Assembly: GCA_035342095.1 (NCBI GenBank)
Contig: DAOQWL010000007.1
Coordinates: forward strand, 1-64,000
Length of the DNA: 64,000 bases
Origin: PLanc-01 sp035342095
GTDB taxonomy: Bacteria; Planctomycetota; Phycisphaerae; Sedimentisphaerales; Anaerobacaceae
Direction: 5' to 3'
The translations under genes and the position numbers were made by a program. Each line of letters begins with the position of its first letter. Position 1 is the stretch's first letter. Positions 1-9,541 of the stretch are shown here, in pieces. The notes beneath the pieces are model-generated. The model had not been told where the DNA came from. It did not search any database and was given only the letters and a program-made list of their open reading frames with translations.

Positions 1-59
1 CCCAGAGAGCAACGTCTTTCATCTATATTTGGTTGCGGCCGAAGGCCGCTCCAAGAAAG

Positions 60-190
60 CAGGAATCTAGGAACCAGGGCACGCGGCAAGTCCCAGGAAG
101 TGGATTCCCGCTTTCGCGGGAGTGACAATCCAGGGGCTCCGTGAACCCCTACTGTGCCCGCGCAGATACGGACATACACCCCGAACCCTG
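60..190. repeat. dispersed palindromic repeat, dRS3-like core
   Basis: The core around 105-122 is an inverted repeat (ATTCCCGC...GCGGGAGT) of the widespread ATTCCC-N-GGGAAT type. The reverse complement of about 98-185 resembles 35026-35112 along its whole length, including the tract that reads TGGATTGTCA. This is therefore a genomic repeat rather than a gene. The rest of 1-257 shows only the promoter of the next gene. Confidence 0.7.
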
Positions 191-209
191 GGCCCTTTGT
201 GCAGAGCTA

Positions 210-238
210 TGGACGACTGCCCTGCAGGCGGGTATAAT
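210..238 (+). promoter_or_regulatory. sigma70-type promoter of the GH30 gene
   Basis: TGGACG at 210-215, a 17-nt spacer, then a perfect TATAAT at 233-238. The predicted start is near 245, about 30 nt before the ATG at 276, with AAGGAG at 262-267 between them. Confidence 0.6.
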
Positions 239-275
239 GAATCTGACAGTATCCTAATTGGAAGGAGAAACGACA

Positions 276-2663
276 ATGAGCGAGGGGCGTTTGGCGGGAA
301 CTGGCGGTATGGAGAGGCGTTGTCGGGGGGCCGGGAGCATCTGGCGGGCGGCCATTCTCCTGCTGAGCACGGGCCGCGTGGTCGCTGGTCTTTCTTCTTA
401 TGTCCCCTGCCTTCCCGGCGGCGGCGGGGATCTCAAGACCGACGCCCAGGCGTCCCTGGTCATCAAGATCGACACGTCGCAGACCCGCCAGACGATTCGC
501 AGCTTCGGCGCATCGGACGCATGGTCCGCGCAATACGTCGGCCAGTGGCCGGACGATAAGCGAGAGGCCATCGCCGATCTGCTTTTCGAGACGGGCCTGG
601 ACGAGTACGAGAACCCCAAGGGGATCGCGCTGTCCGCGTGGCGATTCAACCTCGGCGCAGGGAGCAGCCGGCAGGAGAATATGAGCGACGCATGGCACCG
701 GGTGGACACATTCCTCGACGGGAGCTTCACCGGGTACGACTGGTCGCGATGTCCCGGACAGCGGTGGTTCCTCCAGGCCGCCAAGGCCAGGGGAGTCGAA
801 CGATTCATCGCCTTTGTGAACAGCCCTCCGATCAACATGACCAAGAACGGCCTGGCCTATTGCCAGCCGAGTTGCGGGACGACGAACCTGCGGGACGACA
901 AGGTCGTGGACTTCGCGGCCTATCTGGCGACGATCCTGAAGCACTTCCGCGACGTCGAGGGGATCGACTTCGCAGGCGTCAGTCCCTTCAATGAGCCGAA
1001 CTGGGACTGGGATGAGGCGGGACAGGAGGGCTGCCGCTACAACAACAGCGACATCCGCAGAGTGGTCGGCGCCCTGCACCAGCAGTTGCAGGATCGGCAG
1101 CTCGACACGGAGATCGAGATCGTCGAGTCGGGGGACATCAACTACCTTTGCAACTATCCCGCCTTCCGCGGCGACTACATCGACGCCTTCTTCGACCCCG
1201 CCCAGGCCTACTACGTCGGCGACAAGGTCGCGCATCGCATCTCGGGGCACAGCTACTTCACCTGCTGGCCCGAAAACAATCAGATCGTGGGCCGGCGTCG
1301 GGTCCTGCGGGCCAAGCTCGACGAGTATCCGGGTCTCGATTACGCGATGACGGAGTACTGCCTCCTGCTCGGGAGCGACTCTTCTATCCCTTCGCAGTAT
1401 CACGACTACGGGAGCGGCCGGGACCTGGGCATCGACCCGGCGCTGTGGATGGCCCGGGTGATTCACTGCGATCTGACGATCGCGGAGGCGTCGGACTGGC
1501 AGTGGTGGCTCGGGATCTCCCCCTACGACTACAAGGACGGCCTGGTCTACGTGAGCAAAAGCACGTTCACCGGCAACTACTACGAATCGAAGATGCTCTG
1601 GGCGATGGGCAACTTCAGTCGGTTCATCAGGCCGGGAATGAAGCGGATCGAGGTGCAGCGATCCGACAAGGCCGGTGCGGAGGACACGGTCGAAGACCTG
1701 ATGGCGTCTGCGTACTGGGGCAAGGACGAAGGCGTCGTGGTGGTCGTGTTCGTCAATCGGGCGAACGAGGACCGCGTCGTGCGGCTCGATTTCGTCGGCG
1801 CCGACGTGGCCTCTCTGATCCCCTATGTCACGAAGGGCAACTCGGGCGGCGCGGACAACCTGACGGCCTACCGCAGGCTCGACCCGGAGGACGCCGTGGC
1901 GATCCCCGCTCGCTCCGTGGTTACCCTGGTCGCCGGCGCCACGAAGCGGGGCGACTGGGACAAAGATGCGAAGGTGGACTTCTGCGACTTCGCGGCCCTG
2001 GCCGACCGGTGGGGCGGCGCATCCGTCGGCGACGGGCGTGCGGATCTCGGCGACCTGGTGGACTGGGCGGCCTACTGGCTTGAGGATTGGCGCTTCGCGG
2101 CACACTGGAAACTGGACGAGACCTCCGGCAGCGTGGCCCGCGATGTGCTCGGCGAGCACGACGCGGCGCTCGAAGGCAATCCCTTCTGGCGACCTGCCGG
2201 CGGGGCGGTCGGCGGTGCGCTGCAATTGGACGGACTGGACGATTATGTCCGCACCTCGTTTGCCCCTGATCCCGGCGCGACGAGGTTTGCCGTCTTCGCC
2301 TGGGTCCAGGGCGGAGGGGCCCGCCAGGCGATCCTCTCGCAGAGCGGCGGGGTCAACTGGCTGATGCTCGCGCCCGACGGGACTTTGAAGACGGAGCTGC
2401 AGTCGGCAGGCCGTCAGGGCAAGCCGCTCGGCTGCTCCTCCATCATCACGGACGGGCAGTGGCATCGCGTGGGCCTCGCCTGGGATGGTTCCCATCGGAC
2501 TCTCTACGTGGACGACATCGAGGTCGCGTGCGATGCGCAGGACAGCCTGGCGGGCTCGACGGGGAACCTCTCCATCGGCGTCGGCAGCGCCCCAGCGACA
2601 TCCGCCTTCTGGAAAGGACTCATCGACGACGTTCGCATCTACGACCGCGCGGTCACGCCGTGA
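276..2663 (+). CDS. secreted GH30-type glycoside hydrolase with dockerin-like and LamG modules
   Basis: A 795-residue secreted enzyme predicted to cleave beta-linked polysaccharide outside the cell. A basic N-terminus and hydrophobic stretch (about residues 20-45) form a signal sequence. The (beta/alpha)8 domain spans about 60-550. It carries FNEPNWDW with the likely acid/base E240 and AMTEYC with the likely nucleophile E360, as expected for clan GH-A and family 30. Residues about 558-605 hold two calcium-loop repeats (GDWDKDAKVDFCDF and GDGRADLGDL) followed by tryptophan-rich helices, the dockerin-like module typical of Phycisphaerae. A LamG/concanavalin-like domain follows to the end. The ATG at 276 is chosen over a TTG at 258 because AAGGAG sits 8 nt before it. 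The gene has its own promoter and no operon partner. Substrate (xylan, glucan or glucosylceramide type) cannot be told. Confidence 0.85.
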   Translation: MSEGRLAGTGGMERRCRGAGSIWRAAILLLSTGRVVAGLSSYVPCLPGGGGDLKTDAQASLVIKIDTSQTRQTIRSFGASDAWSAQYVGQWPDDKREAIADLLFETGLDEYENPKGIALSAWRFNLGAGSSRQENMSDAWHRVDTFLDGSFTGYDWSRCPGQRWFLQAAKARGVERFIAFVNSPPINMTKNGLAYCQPSCGTTNLRDDKVVDFAAYLATILKHFRDVEGIDFAGVSPFNEPNWDWDEAGQEGCRYNNSDIRRVVGALHQQLQDRQLDTEIEIVESGDINYLCNYPAFRGDYIDAFFDPAQAYYVGDKVAHRISGHSYFTCWPENNQIVGRRRVLRAKLDEYPGLDYAMTEYCLLLGSDSSIPSQYHDYGSGRDLGIDPALWMARVIHCDLTIAEASDWQWWLGISPYDYKDGLVYVSKSTFTGNYYESKMLWAMGNFSRFIRPGMKRIEVQRSDKAGAEDTVEDLMASAYWGKDEGVVVVVFVNRANEDRVVRLDFVGADVASLIPYVTKGNSGGADNLTAYRRLDPEDAVAIPARSVVTLVAGATKRGDWDKDAKVDFCDFAALADRWGGASVGDGRADLGDLVDWAAYWLEDWRFAAHWKLDETSGSVARDVLGEHDAALEGNPFWRPAGGAVGGALQLDGLDDYVRTSFAPDPGATRFAVFAWVQGGGARQAILSQSGGVNWLMLAPDGTLKTELQSAGRQGKPLGCSSIITDGQWHRVGLAWDGSHRTLYVDDIEVACDAQDSLAGSTGNLSIGVGSAPATSAFWKGLIDDVRIYDRAVTP

Positions 2664-2794
2664 GAGGCAACGTGCGGGAGCGGCTGTCCACCTGTTTCTA
2701 CTGCATCGGCAGATTATCGGGCCCGTGTCGGCCGGGCAGAATAACGCTGCGATGGTTCTGAGACCACCTGCACCTCGCCGGCGCGCAAACAAAA

Positions 2795-2810
2795 ACGAAC
2801 CTCCGTTCGT
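2795..2810. promoter_or_regulatory. palindrome resembling a Gram-positive-type LexA box
   Basis: ACGAAC-CTCC-GTTCGT is a perfect 6-bp inverted repeat with a 4-nt spacer and matches the CGAAC-N4-GTTCG core of Bacillus/actinobacterial LexA sites. It lies in the 335-nt gap after the GH30 gene, about 115 nt upstream of the ABC operon promoter. No SOS gene follows directly, so the role is unproven. Confidence 0.3.
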
Positions 2811-2925
2811 AGATTCCCTGATTGCCCTAGTATCCCCGTGCAGGGGGCAGGTGCATCGAGATGACGGATGCCCACTGGGGGTCCGGCGTGGGCGGCGCCC
2901 CGAGCCAAGAAAATCGGCCGGGGTC

Positions 2926-2953
2926 TTGACTGTCGGGCGACAATCCGTAAATT
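2926..2953 (+). promoter_or_regulatory. promoter of the ABC export operon
   Basis: TTGACT at 2926-2931, a 16-nt spacer and TAAATT at 2948-2953. The predicted start near 2960 leaves a leader of about 40 nt before the ATG at 2999. The remainder of the 2664-2998 gap shows only the LexA-like palindrome. Confidence 0.5.
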
Positions 2954-2998
2954 GATGGGCTTTACCCCGGTAAATCGCAAGATGGTTTGGAGATGGTT

Positions 2999-3720
<722 letters not shown>

Positions 3721-3721
<1 letters not shown>

Positions 3722-3840
3722 GATTTACGATTTATGATTTCCGATTTACGATTTGAGGTTTGAAACCGCTGTCGCGGCAGGACTTCTCGGACGGGCGACA
3801 GCAAATCATTAATCGTAAATCGTAGATCGTCAATTTTCAC
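3721..3840. repeat. A/T-rich palindromic repeat cassette, copy 1
   Basis: The left arm is several near-tandem units of the ATTTACG type (3722-3757). The right arm (about 3803-3836) is their reverse complement (AATCGTAAATCG units). The core contains GCTGTCGC and GCGACAGC, a further perfect 8-bp inverted repeat. The element begins at the ATPase stop codon and ends just before the permease ribosome site. Similar cassettes lie at 6622-6716 and 30012-30141. Confidence 0.75.
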
Positions 3841-3850
3841 GGGAGTTCTT

Positions 3851-4585
3851 ATGAACAGTTTTTGGGCGGTATTCAAGAGGGAGCTGAAGAGCTACTTTGC
3901 GACGCCTCTGGCCTACGTGTTCCTCGTCATCTTCTTGTTCTTCTCGGGATACCTGACGTTCAACAAGCAGAAGTTCTTCCAGATCCGTCAGGCGGACATG
4001 ATGACGTTCTTCGTCAATATCCCGCTGCTGTTCATCTTCATGGTGCCGGCTACCGCGATGCGTCTGTGGGCGGAGGAACGCAAAGTCGGCTCGGTCGAAC
4101 TGCTGTTCACTCTGCCGATCACCATCACGCAGGCCGTCATCGGCAAGTTCCTCGCGGCCTGGGTGTTCCTCGGAATCGCCCTGGCGCTGACGTTCCCGAT
4201 GGTGCTCACGGTGGCCTACCTGGGCGACCCCGACGGCGGCCTGATTGCGGCGGGTTACGTCGGCAGCTTCCTGATGGCGGGCACCTTCCTGGCGGTCGGC
4301 TGCTTCTTCTCCGCGATGAGCAAGAATCAGGTGATTGCGTTCGTGCTCTCCGTGGTGGCCTGTGCGATCCTGGTGTTCGCCGGGGTGCCCTCGACGCTCG
4401 ACTACCTTTCCACGTTCCTGCCGGCCGGACTGGTTTCCGCCATCGAGAACATGAGTCTTCAGCAGCATTTCGACTCCCTCCAGAGGGGGGTCGTGCGATT
4501 CAAGGATCTCGCGTACTTCGTCGTGTTGATCGTGGGGTGGGTCGCCGCGTGTACGGTCGTTTTGGATGAAAGGAAGGCCAGCTAA
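3851..4585 (+). CDS. ABC-2 type permease (GldF-like)
   Basis: Integral membrane subunit of the exporter, 244 residues with about six hydrophobic segments (roughly 20-40, 55-75, 95-120, 130-160, 165-190, 215-238). The N-terminus MNSFWAVFKRELKSYF and the segment RLWAEERKVGSVELLFTLPI are characteristic of the GldF/NosY-like ABC-2 permease family. GGGAG precedes the ATG by 6 nt. The stop codon overlaps the next start by one base (TAATG), so the GldG-like protein is probably made by translational coupling. Cargo is unknown. Confidence 0.85.
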   Translation: MNSFWAVFKRELKSYFATPLAYVFLVIFLFFSGYLTFNKQKFFQIRQADMMTFFVNIPLLFIFMVPATAMRLWAEERKVGSVELLFTLPITITQAVIGKFLAAWVFLGIALALTFPMVLTVAYLGDPDGGLIAAGYVGSFLMAGTFLAVGCFFSAMSKNQVIAFVLSVVACAILVFAGVPSTLDYLSTFLPAGLVSAIENMSLQQHFDSLQRGVVRFKDLAYFVVLIVGWVAACTVVLDERKAS

Positions 4586-6621
4586 TGAACCGCACGATTC
4601 GAACCATTCTCGGTGCCGTTCTGATCCTGATCATCACGTTCAGCGGCATCACCATCTGCCAGAGCATCGGGGGGCGCCTGAAGGCGGACATCACCGAGCA
4701 GGGCCTGTACACCCTGTCCGATGGGACCAAGGCGATTCTGGGCAAACTCAACCAGCCGATCAAGGCCAAGCTGTACTACGCCAAGACGGCGGCGATGAAG
4801 GCCCCCGACCAGATTCAGTACTTCAACAACTACTACGAGTTCGTCAAGGCGCTGCTGGAGGAATACGCCGCGGTCTCGCACGGCAAGGTCCAACTGGAGC
4901 TGATCGATCCGCGGCCCTTCTCCGACGCAGAAGAACAGGCCATTCGACACGGATTGCAGCGGTTCCCGATCACCCAGGAGGAGACCTTCTTCTTCGGCCT
5001 GGTCGTCCAGACCCAGTTCGGCGTCGACAAGGTCATCCCGTTCTTCTCGCCGGACCGGCACAACTTCGTCGAGTATGACATCAGCTACCTGATCGACACC
5101 GCCATCACCAAGCAGAAGAAGAAGATCGGGATCATGAGCTCCCTGGCGGTGATGGGGCAGGACGCCAGCGACTACATGGTGCGGATGATGCAGATGCAGG
5201 GCCAGCAGCCGGAGCCGCCGTGGACGATCGTCGAGCAGCTCCGGAACAAGTACGAGGTGGCGAGGATTGCCACGGACGTCAACGAGATCAACGATGTGGA
5301 CATCCTGATCGTCGTGCATCCGAAGGACCTGCCGGAGAGGACGCAGTTTGCCATCGATCAGTTCGTCCTCAAAGGCGGGCGGACCATCGTCTGCGTGGAC
5401 CCGCACTGCATCTCGGACCGGCCGCAGCGAAACCCCATGCAGATGAGCGTGCAGAACCAGAACTCCAGTCTGGACCGACTCATGAAGACCTGGGGGCTCG
5501 ACATGCCGGTGAACACCTTCGCGGGAGACCGGGCGCTGGCGCTGGAGGCCGCAGTCAACCGGAATCAGCGGGCGGAGAAGATCATCGGCTACCTCGAGCT
5601 CGGGCCGAAGTGCTTCAACAAGGAACACGTCATCACCACGGACCTCAACCAGGTCCGCATGCTCTTCGCGGGCGTCCTGAAGGAGATCGACACGCAGCCC
5701 GGGGCTGCAAAGAAGCCGGCGGACGCCAATCAGGCCCAGGAGGCCGCCAAGGCCGACGAGCAACCTGCGATTCGCAAGACCCCGCTGGTGATGACCACCG
5801 ACAAGGGCAATGCCTGGAAGGTGGGAAGTCCCTTCGAGCTGATGTTCCCCGATCCGGCCAAGATGATGGCGAGTTTCATCGACGGGGATCGGCCGGTCGC
5901 CATGGGATACCTGGTCACCGGGCGGTTCAGAAGCAGCTTCCCCACGGGAATCGAAGTCGAGGTTGACGCCCCGAAGGATCCAAACGCCGAGGACGACGAT
6001 GCGGACGAACCCAAGAAGATCAGGAAGCGAATCACCGGCCTGACAGAGGCCAAGGAAGACTGTGCGGTGGTGGTCTTCTCCGACGTGGATTTCATCAGCG
6101 ACCAGTTGGCGTACGCCAGCTCGATCTTCGGCAAGATGGTCGTCGGCGACAACAGCGCCCTGTTGCTGAACACGGTCGAGGAACTGGGCGGCTCGGGCGA
6201 TCTGATCTCGATCCGGTCCCGCGGCAATTTCAAGCGTCCCTTCGTCGTGGTGGACCAGATCGAGCAGGAGGCGGAAAGACAGACCGCGGACGAGATGGCT
6301 GTTGTGAACGCCAAGATCGACGGATTCAACCAGGAGCTGCAGAAGCTGGTTTCCGGCGGCAAGGATCAGGACAAACAGGAAGTCCTCGGCAGCGACATCG
6401 TCAAGCAGAAGCGGGATCTTGAGCTGCACATTCACAAGGCGCAGCGTGACATGCGGGCCATCAAGGAGAAACGCCTTGAGCAAACCGAGCGGCTGGGCCG
6501 GAAGCTCGAACTGGTCAACATGGCGGCGGTGCCGGGCGTGATCATGGCGGTCGCCGTCGTTCTGGGAATCTGGCGGGGCGCCCGCAGGCGGCACTACATC
6601 AGCCACGCGAGCGATGCATAG
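4585..6621 (+). CDS. GldG-like ABC-associated membrane protein
   Basis: A 678-residue protein with one transmembrane segment at each end (about 8-28 and 645-665) and a long extracytoplasmic domain between. The N-terminal part (LYTLSDGTKAILGKL, then IDPRPFSD) matches the GldG/ABC_transp_aux family, which partners ABC-2 permeases. A charged insert lies near 370-395 and 470-490. The end of the large domain is a coiled-coil-like stretch (about 560-640) rich in Lys, Glu and Gln. Function is inferred from the family: an auxiliary subunit of the exporter. It overlaps the permease gene by one base. Confidence 0.8.
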   Translation: MNRTIRTILGAVLILIITFSGITICQSIGGRLKADITEQGLYTLSDGTKAILGKLNQPIKAKLYYAKTAAMKAPDQIQYFNNYYEFVKALLEEYAAVSHGKVQLELIDPRPFSDAEEQAIRHGLQRFPITQEETFFFGLVVQTQFGVDKVIPFFSPDRHNFVEYDISYLIDTAITKQKKKIGIMSSLAVMGQDASDYMVRMMQMQGQQPEPPWTIVEQLRNKYEVARIATDVNEINDVDILIVVHPKDLPERTQFAIDQFVLKGGRTIVCVDPHCISDRPQRNPMQMSVQNQNSSLDRLMKTWGLDMPVNTFAGDRALALEAAVNRNQRAEKIIGYLELGPKCFNKEHVITTDLNQVRMLFAGVLKEIDTQPGAAKKPADANQAQEAAKADEQPAIRKTPLVMTTDKGNAWKVGSPFELMFPDPAKMMASFIDGDRPVAMGYLVTGRFRSSFPTGIEVEVDAPKDPNAEDDDADEPKKIRKRITGLTEAKEDCAVVVFSDVDFISDQLAYASSIFGKMVVGDNSALLLNTVEELGGSGDLISIRSRGNFKRPFVVVDQIEQEAERQTADEMAVVNAKIDGFNQELQKLVSGGKDQDKQEVLGSDIVKQKRDLELHIHKAQRDMRAIKEKRLEQTERLGRKLELVNMAAVPGVIMAVAVVLGIWRGARRRHYISHASDA

Positions 6622-6716
6622 GAATCTACTGTTTACCATTTGTTATTTGCGATGGATGGTCACTACCGCTCGGCAGCGATTTCGAATCGCAAATAGTAAA
6701 TCGTAAATCGTCAACT
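6622..6716. repeat. A/T-rich palindromic repeat cassette, copy 2
   Basis: The left arm (about 6629-6655, TTTACCATTTGTTATTTGCG) pairs with the reverse complement of the right arm (about 6684-6713, CGCAAATAGTAAATCGTAAA) around a G/C-richer core. It sits directly between two genes of the same operon, starting at the stop codon of the GldG-like gene. Confidence 0.7.
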
Positions 6717-6734
6717 TGGTTAGGGGCTTCATAC

Positions 6735-7958
6735 ATGAGCAACCAGAAACTGGGCATTCTGGCCGCTGTTGCGGCGGTCATGGTTCTTCTGGCGGTGATC
6801 TGTTCCCGCGCTCCGGTCGGAGAGCGGACGAGGCTGTCGGGACCGGCGTACCTGATCCAGGGTCTCGACCCCGGCAGCATCGACAGCATTACGGTCGGCC
6901 AGGGCAAGGGCTCCGTGAAGATCGTCCGGCGGAACAACCGGTTCATCGTTGCCGACGTGAACTATCCTGCCGAAGCCAAGCAGATCAACGACTTGATCTC
7001 GAAGACCCTGGACATCAAGACGCGCGACCTCTACACGACCGAGGCGCAGAATCACGCAGAGCTGGAGGTGACCGAGGAGAAGGCCCACGGCCTCGTGAAG
7101 TTCTTCAAGGCCGACGGCAGCCTCCTGACCGGAGTCGTGGTGGGCAAGAGCCGGGAATCCGGGCAGGGCGTCTACGTCCGTCTGGCGTCGAGCAACGACG
7201 TGTACCTGGCCGACGAGACGCCGTACTTCGCGACGCGGAATCTGGACTATGTCAACCAGGAAATCGCCTCCATCGAGCGGGCTGACGTCAATACGGTGAC
7301 GGTCACCACGCCCGAGGGCTCCTACACGCTCCGGGCGGAGAAGGATGGCGGCGACGATGTCCTCATGGACGCACTGCCCGCCGACAAGAAGCTCAAGGGC
7401 AGTGACGCCAAGAGCGTATTCGCCGCTCTGCAGGGCCTGCGTTTCGAGGATGTGAACACCCCTGCACAGATCGAGGGACTGAACTTCGATCACAAGTACG
7501 TCGTGCGGATGGACAACTCGACCGAGTACACCCTGGAACTCGCGAAGAAAGGGACCCAGACGTATCTCAGGGGGCACGCCGCCTACACCAGCCCGGTCAA
7601 GGTCACGATCAATCCCCAGCAGATGGACTCGCCCGAAGAACTCAAGAAGAAGGAGGCGATCCTGCTGGCCCAGGAGGGCGCCCAGCGGTTCACGCTCCGT
7701 CACAAGGATTGGGTCTACCTGATTCCCGACTGGAAGGCGAAGTACCTGACGAAGGCCCAGTCGGAGCTGCTCGAGGACAGAGAGCCGAAGCCGGCGCCGG
7801 TCGCGGAAACCACGACGCCGGCGGTCCAGCTCGATCAACCGATTGTGCCACTGACGGCGGAGCCCAACCAACCCGTGCCGGCTCCGCAGCCTGTCGGGCC
7901 CAACCAGCCTGTGGTGGCGCCCACGGCGCCGGTTGTCGAGCCGAACAAACCCGCCTGA
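6735..7958 (+). CDS. DUF4340 domain protein
   Basis: A 407-residue membrane-anchored protein with a transmembrane helix at about 7-24 and the rest extracytoplasmic. The repeated pattern DPGSIDSITVGQGKGSVKIV followed by an interface segment and a second similar half (IERADVNTVTVTTPEGSY) fits DUF4340, a family found next to GldG-type ABC genes. The C-terminal 70 residues are rich in Pro and Val (PVAET, AEPNQPVP, VGPNQPVV) and look like a flexible, wall-spanning tail. It is the last gene of the ABC operon and is separated from the GldG-like gene by a repeat cassette. Confidence 0.75.
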   Translation: MSNQKLGILAAVAAVMVLLAVICSRAPVGERTRLSGPAYLIQGLDPGSIDSITVGQGKGSVKIVRRNNRFIVADVNYPAEAKQINDLISKTLDIKTRDLYTTEAQNHAELEVTEEKAHGLVKFFKADGSLLTGVVVGKSRESGQGVYVRLASSNDVYLADETPYFATRNLDYVNQEIASIERADVNTVTVTTPEGSYTLRAEKDGGDDVLMDALPADKKLKGSDAKSVFAALQGLRFEDVNTPAQIEGLNFDHKYVVRMDNSTEYTLELAKKGTQTYLRGHAAYTSPVKVTINPQQMDSPEELKKKEAILLAQEGAQRFTLRHKDWVYLIPDWKAKYLTKAQSELLEDREPKPAPVAETTTPAVQLDQPIVPLTAEPNQPVPAPQPVGPNQPVVAPTAPVVEPNKPA

Positions 7959-7971
7959 GAGGGGAGTGCGA

Positions 7972-8613
7972 TTGCAGATTGACCGGTTCATTCTCGGGGA
8001 CTTCCAGACGAATTGCTACGTTGTCCGCGCGGATGAATCGGCGACGGAGTGTCTGGTGGTCGATGCCGGCCTGGACGCCGACGAACTCATCGATTTCCTG
8101 AAACAGCATCGACTCAACCCGGTGGCCACCCTCCTCACGCACGGCCACGTCGACCACATCGTCGGCGTCGCAGCGATGCGCCGTTGTTTCCCACAGACGA
8201 AGGTGCATATCCACAGGCTCGACGCGACCATGCTGACCAATCCGCGAGCGAACCTGTCCGCTCTGGCGGGCATGACCTTCGCGGTCGAACCTGCGGAAGT
8301 CCTCCTGGAGGACGGCGGCACCGTGGACCAGGCAGGCACTCGATTGAAGGTCTTGCACACCCCCGGCCACACGCCCGGCGGAATCTGCCTCTATGCGGAA
8401 TCGGATGGCGTAGTCTTTGCCGGCGACACCCTGTTCGCCGACTCGGTGGGCCGGACCGATTTCCCAGGGGGCGATACAAGTCAACTGATCCAGAGCATCC
8501 GCAGCAAGCTCCTGTCGCTGCCCGACGAGACCGCGGTCTACCCCGGCCATGGAATGCGAACGACCATCGGTCGGGAACGGCGGGCCAATCCCTTCCTGAC
8601 GGGCCGGGAGTGA
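7972..8613 (+). CDS. metallo-beta-lactamase-fold hydrolase (glyoxalase II-like)
   Basis: A 213-residue cytoplasmic Zn-dependent hydrolase. The metal motif H57-x-H59-x-D61-H62 (THGHVDH) is intact, with H133 in HTPGHTPGG, D152 in AGDTLF and H193 in YPGHG as the other ligands. The length fits the short glyoxalase II-like (YcbL/GloB2) group. The TTG at 7972 is taken as start because a GGGGAG lies about 6 nt upstream and MQIDRFILGDFQTNCY is the usual beginning; an in-frame TTG at 7933 would overlap the previous gene. The substrate, probably a thioester, cannot be read from the sequence. Confidence 0.85.
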   Translation: MQIDRFILGDFQTNCYVVRADESATECLVVDAGLDADELIDFLKQHRLNPVATLLTHGHVDHIVGVAAMRRCFPQTKVHIHRLDATMLTNPRANLSALAGMTFAVEPAEVLLEDGGTVDQAGTRLKVLHTPGHTPGGICLYAESDGVVFAGDTLFADSVGRTDFPGGDTSQLIQSIRSKLLSLPDETAVYPGHGMRTTIGRERRANPFLTGRE

Positions 8614-8639
8614 GCAGACAGCCGAACCGGTGAGTCGGA

Positions 8640-8664
8640 GGAGGAAACGCCTTACGGCGTCACT
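8640..8664. repeat. short GACGCCGTAAGGCGTT-type dispersed repeat
   Basis: AACGCCTTACGGCGTCACT is an imperfect palindrome. Versions recur near 37400 (AACGCCTGACGGCGTCACT), 47292-47310 in inverse orientation, and inside a gene near 51697. Here it lies between convergent genes, where it might also act as a stem-loop. Confidence 0.55.
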
Positions 8665-8672
8665 GGGAACGG

Positions 8673-9521
8673 TCAGAAGGCGTTGAAGTACTCCGGCTTG
8701 CCGTCGTCGCTGTCGTAGCCCGTTGCGTCCTCCGCGTCGGCGTTCACGCAGATCCGCTCGATCCGCTCGGCCCGACCGCTGCTGCTGTCCGCCGTGAATA
8801 GAATGCCGTTGATCCGCACGTCGCCTGTGGCGATCTCGAACGGGACCGGCATCTGTGTGCGGAAGGACTTCAGGACGCTCTCTTTCTTTCGGCCCAGGAC
8901 CGAGTCGTGGGCGCCCGTCATGCCGACATCCGAGATATACGCGGTCCCCTTGGGCAGAACTCGTTCGTCGGCGGTCGCAATGTGCGTGTGCGTGCCGAAA
9001 CAGCAGGCGGTGCGGCCGTCGACGTGGTAGCCCATCGCGACCTTCTCGCTGGTGGCCTCCGCGTGCATCTCGACGACGAGGATCTCCGCCTGCTGGCGGA
9101 GGCGGGGGATCAGCTTGTCTGCGGCGGCATAAGGGCAATCCGCCGGCTTCATGAAGAGCCGCCCGATCAGCGAGATCACGCCGACCGTGGGGCCCTTGGC
9201 GGTCTTGCAGATCGCGGTGCCCCTCCCGGCGGCCTGCTCCGAGAAGTTGGCCGGGCGGGCGATGTTGTCCGCCTTCTCCAGCGTCTCGATGATGTCTCGC
9301 TTGCGGAAGGCGTGGTCGCCCAGCGTTACGATGTTCACGCCGTAGTGGAGGAGCTTCTCGTAGATCTGGGGAGTCAGGCCGGACCCGCCCGCCGCGTTCT
9401 CCGCGTTGGCGATGACACAGTCGATGGATCGCTCGCTGATGAGCCGTTTGAGCTTCTCCGCGAGCGCACGACGCCCCGGCCGGCCGACGATATCGCCGAT
9501 GCATAGGATGTTCAGTTTCAT
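8673..9521 (-). CDS. ymdB: YmdB-family metallophosphoesterase (TIGR00282)
   Basis: A 282-residue cytoplasmic binuclear metallophosphoesterase. The B. subtilis relative hydrolyses 2',3'-cyclic nucleotides and influences biofilm gene expression. D10 (GDIVGRPG), E41 (AENAAGG), H70, the histidine in MHAEATSEK and the two in GTHTH match the metal site. The usual Asn of the GNH motif is Asp here (LGDH, D69). The ATG at 9521 gives the normal MKLNILCIGD start with GAGG upstream; the frame stays open further but shows no homology-like sequence. It is 20 nt downstream of rny, the conserved rny-ymdB pairing of many bacteria. Confidence 0.88.
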   Translation of the reverse strand: MKLNILCIGDIVGRPGRRALAEKLKRLISERSIDCVIANAENAAGGSGLTPQIYEKLLHYGVNIVTLGDHAFRKRDIIETLEKADNIARPANFSEQAAGRGTAICKTAKGPTVGVISLIGRLFMKPADCPYAAADKLIPRLRQQAEILVVEMHAEATSEKVAMGYHVDGRTACCFGTHTHIATADERVLPKGTAYISDVGMTGAHDSVLGRKKESVLKSFRTQMPVPFEIATGDVRINGILFTADSSSGRAERIERICVNADAEDATGYDSDDGKPEYFNAF

Positions 9522-9541
9522 GGTGGCCTCGGGTCCTGGGC

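Noticed and set aside
276..2663. PEP-CTERM sorting tail on the GH30 enzyme
   Set aside because: The protein ends in the LamG domain (DDVRIYDRAVTP) without a PEP motif, hydrophobic helix or basic end.
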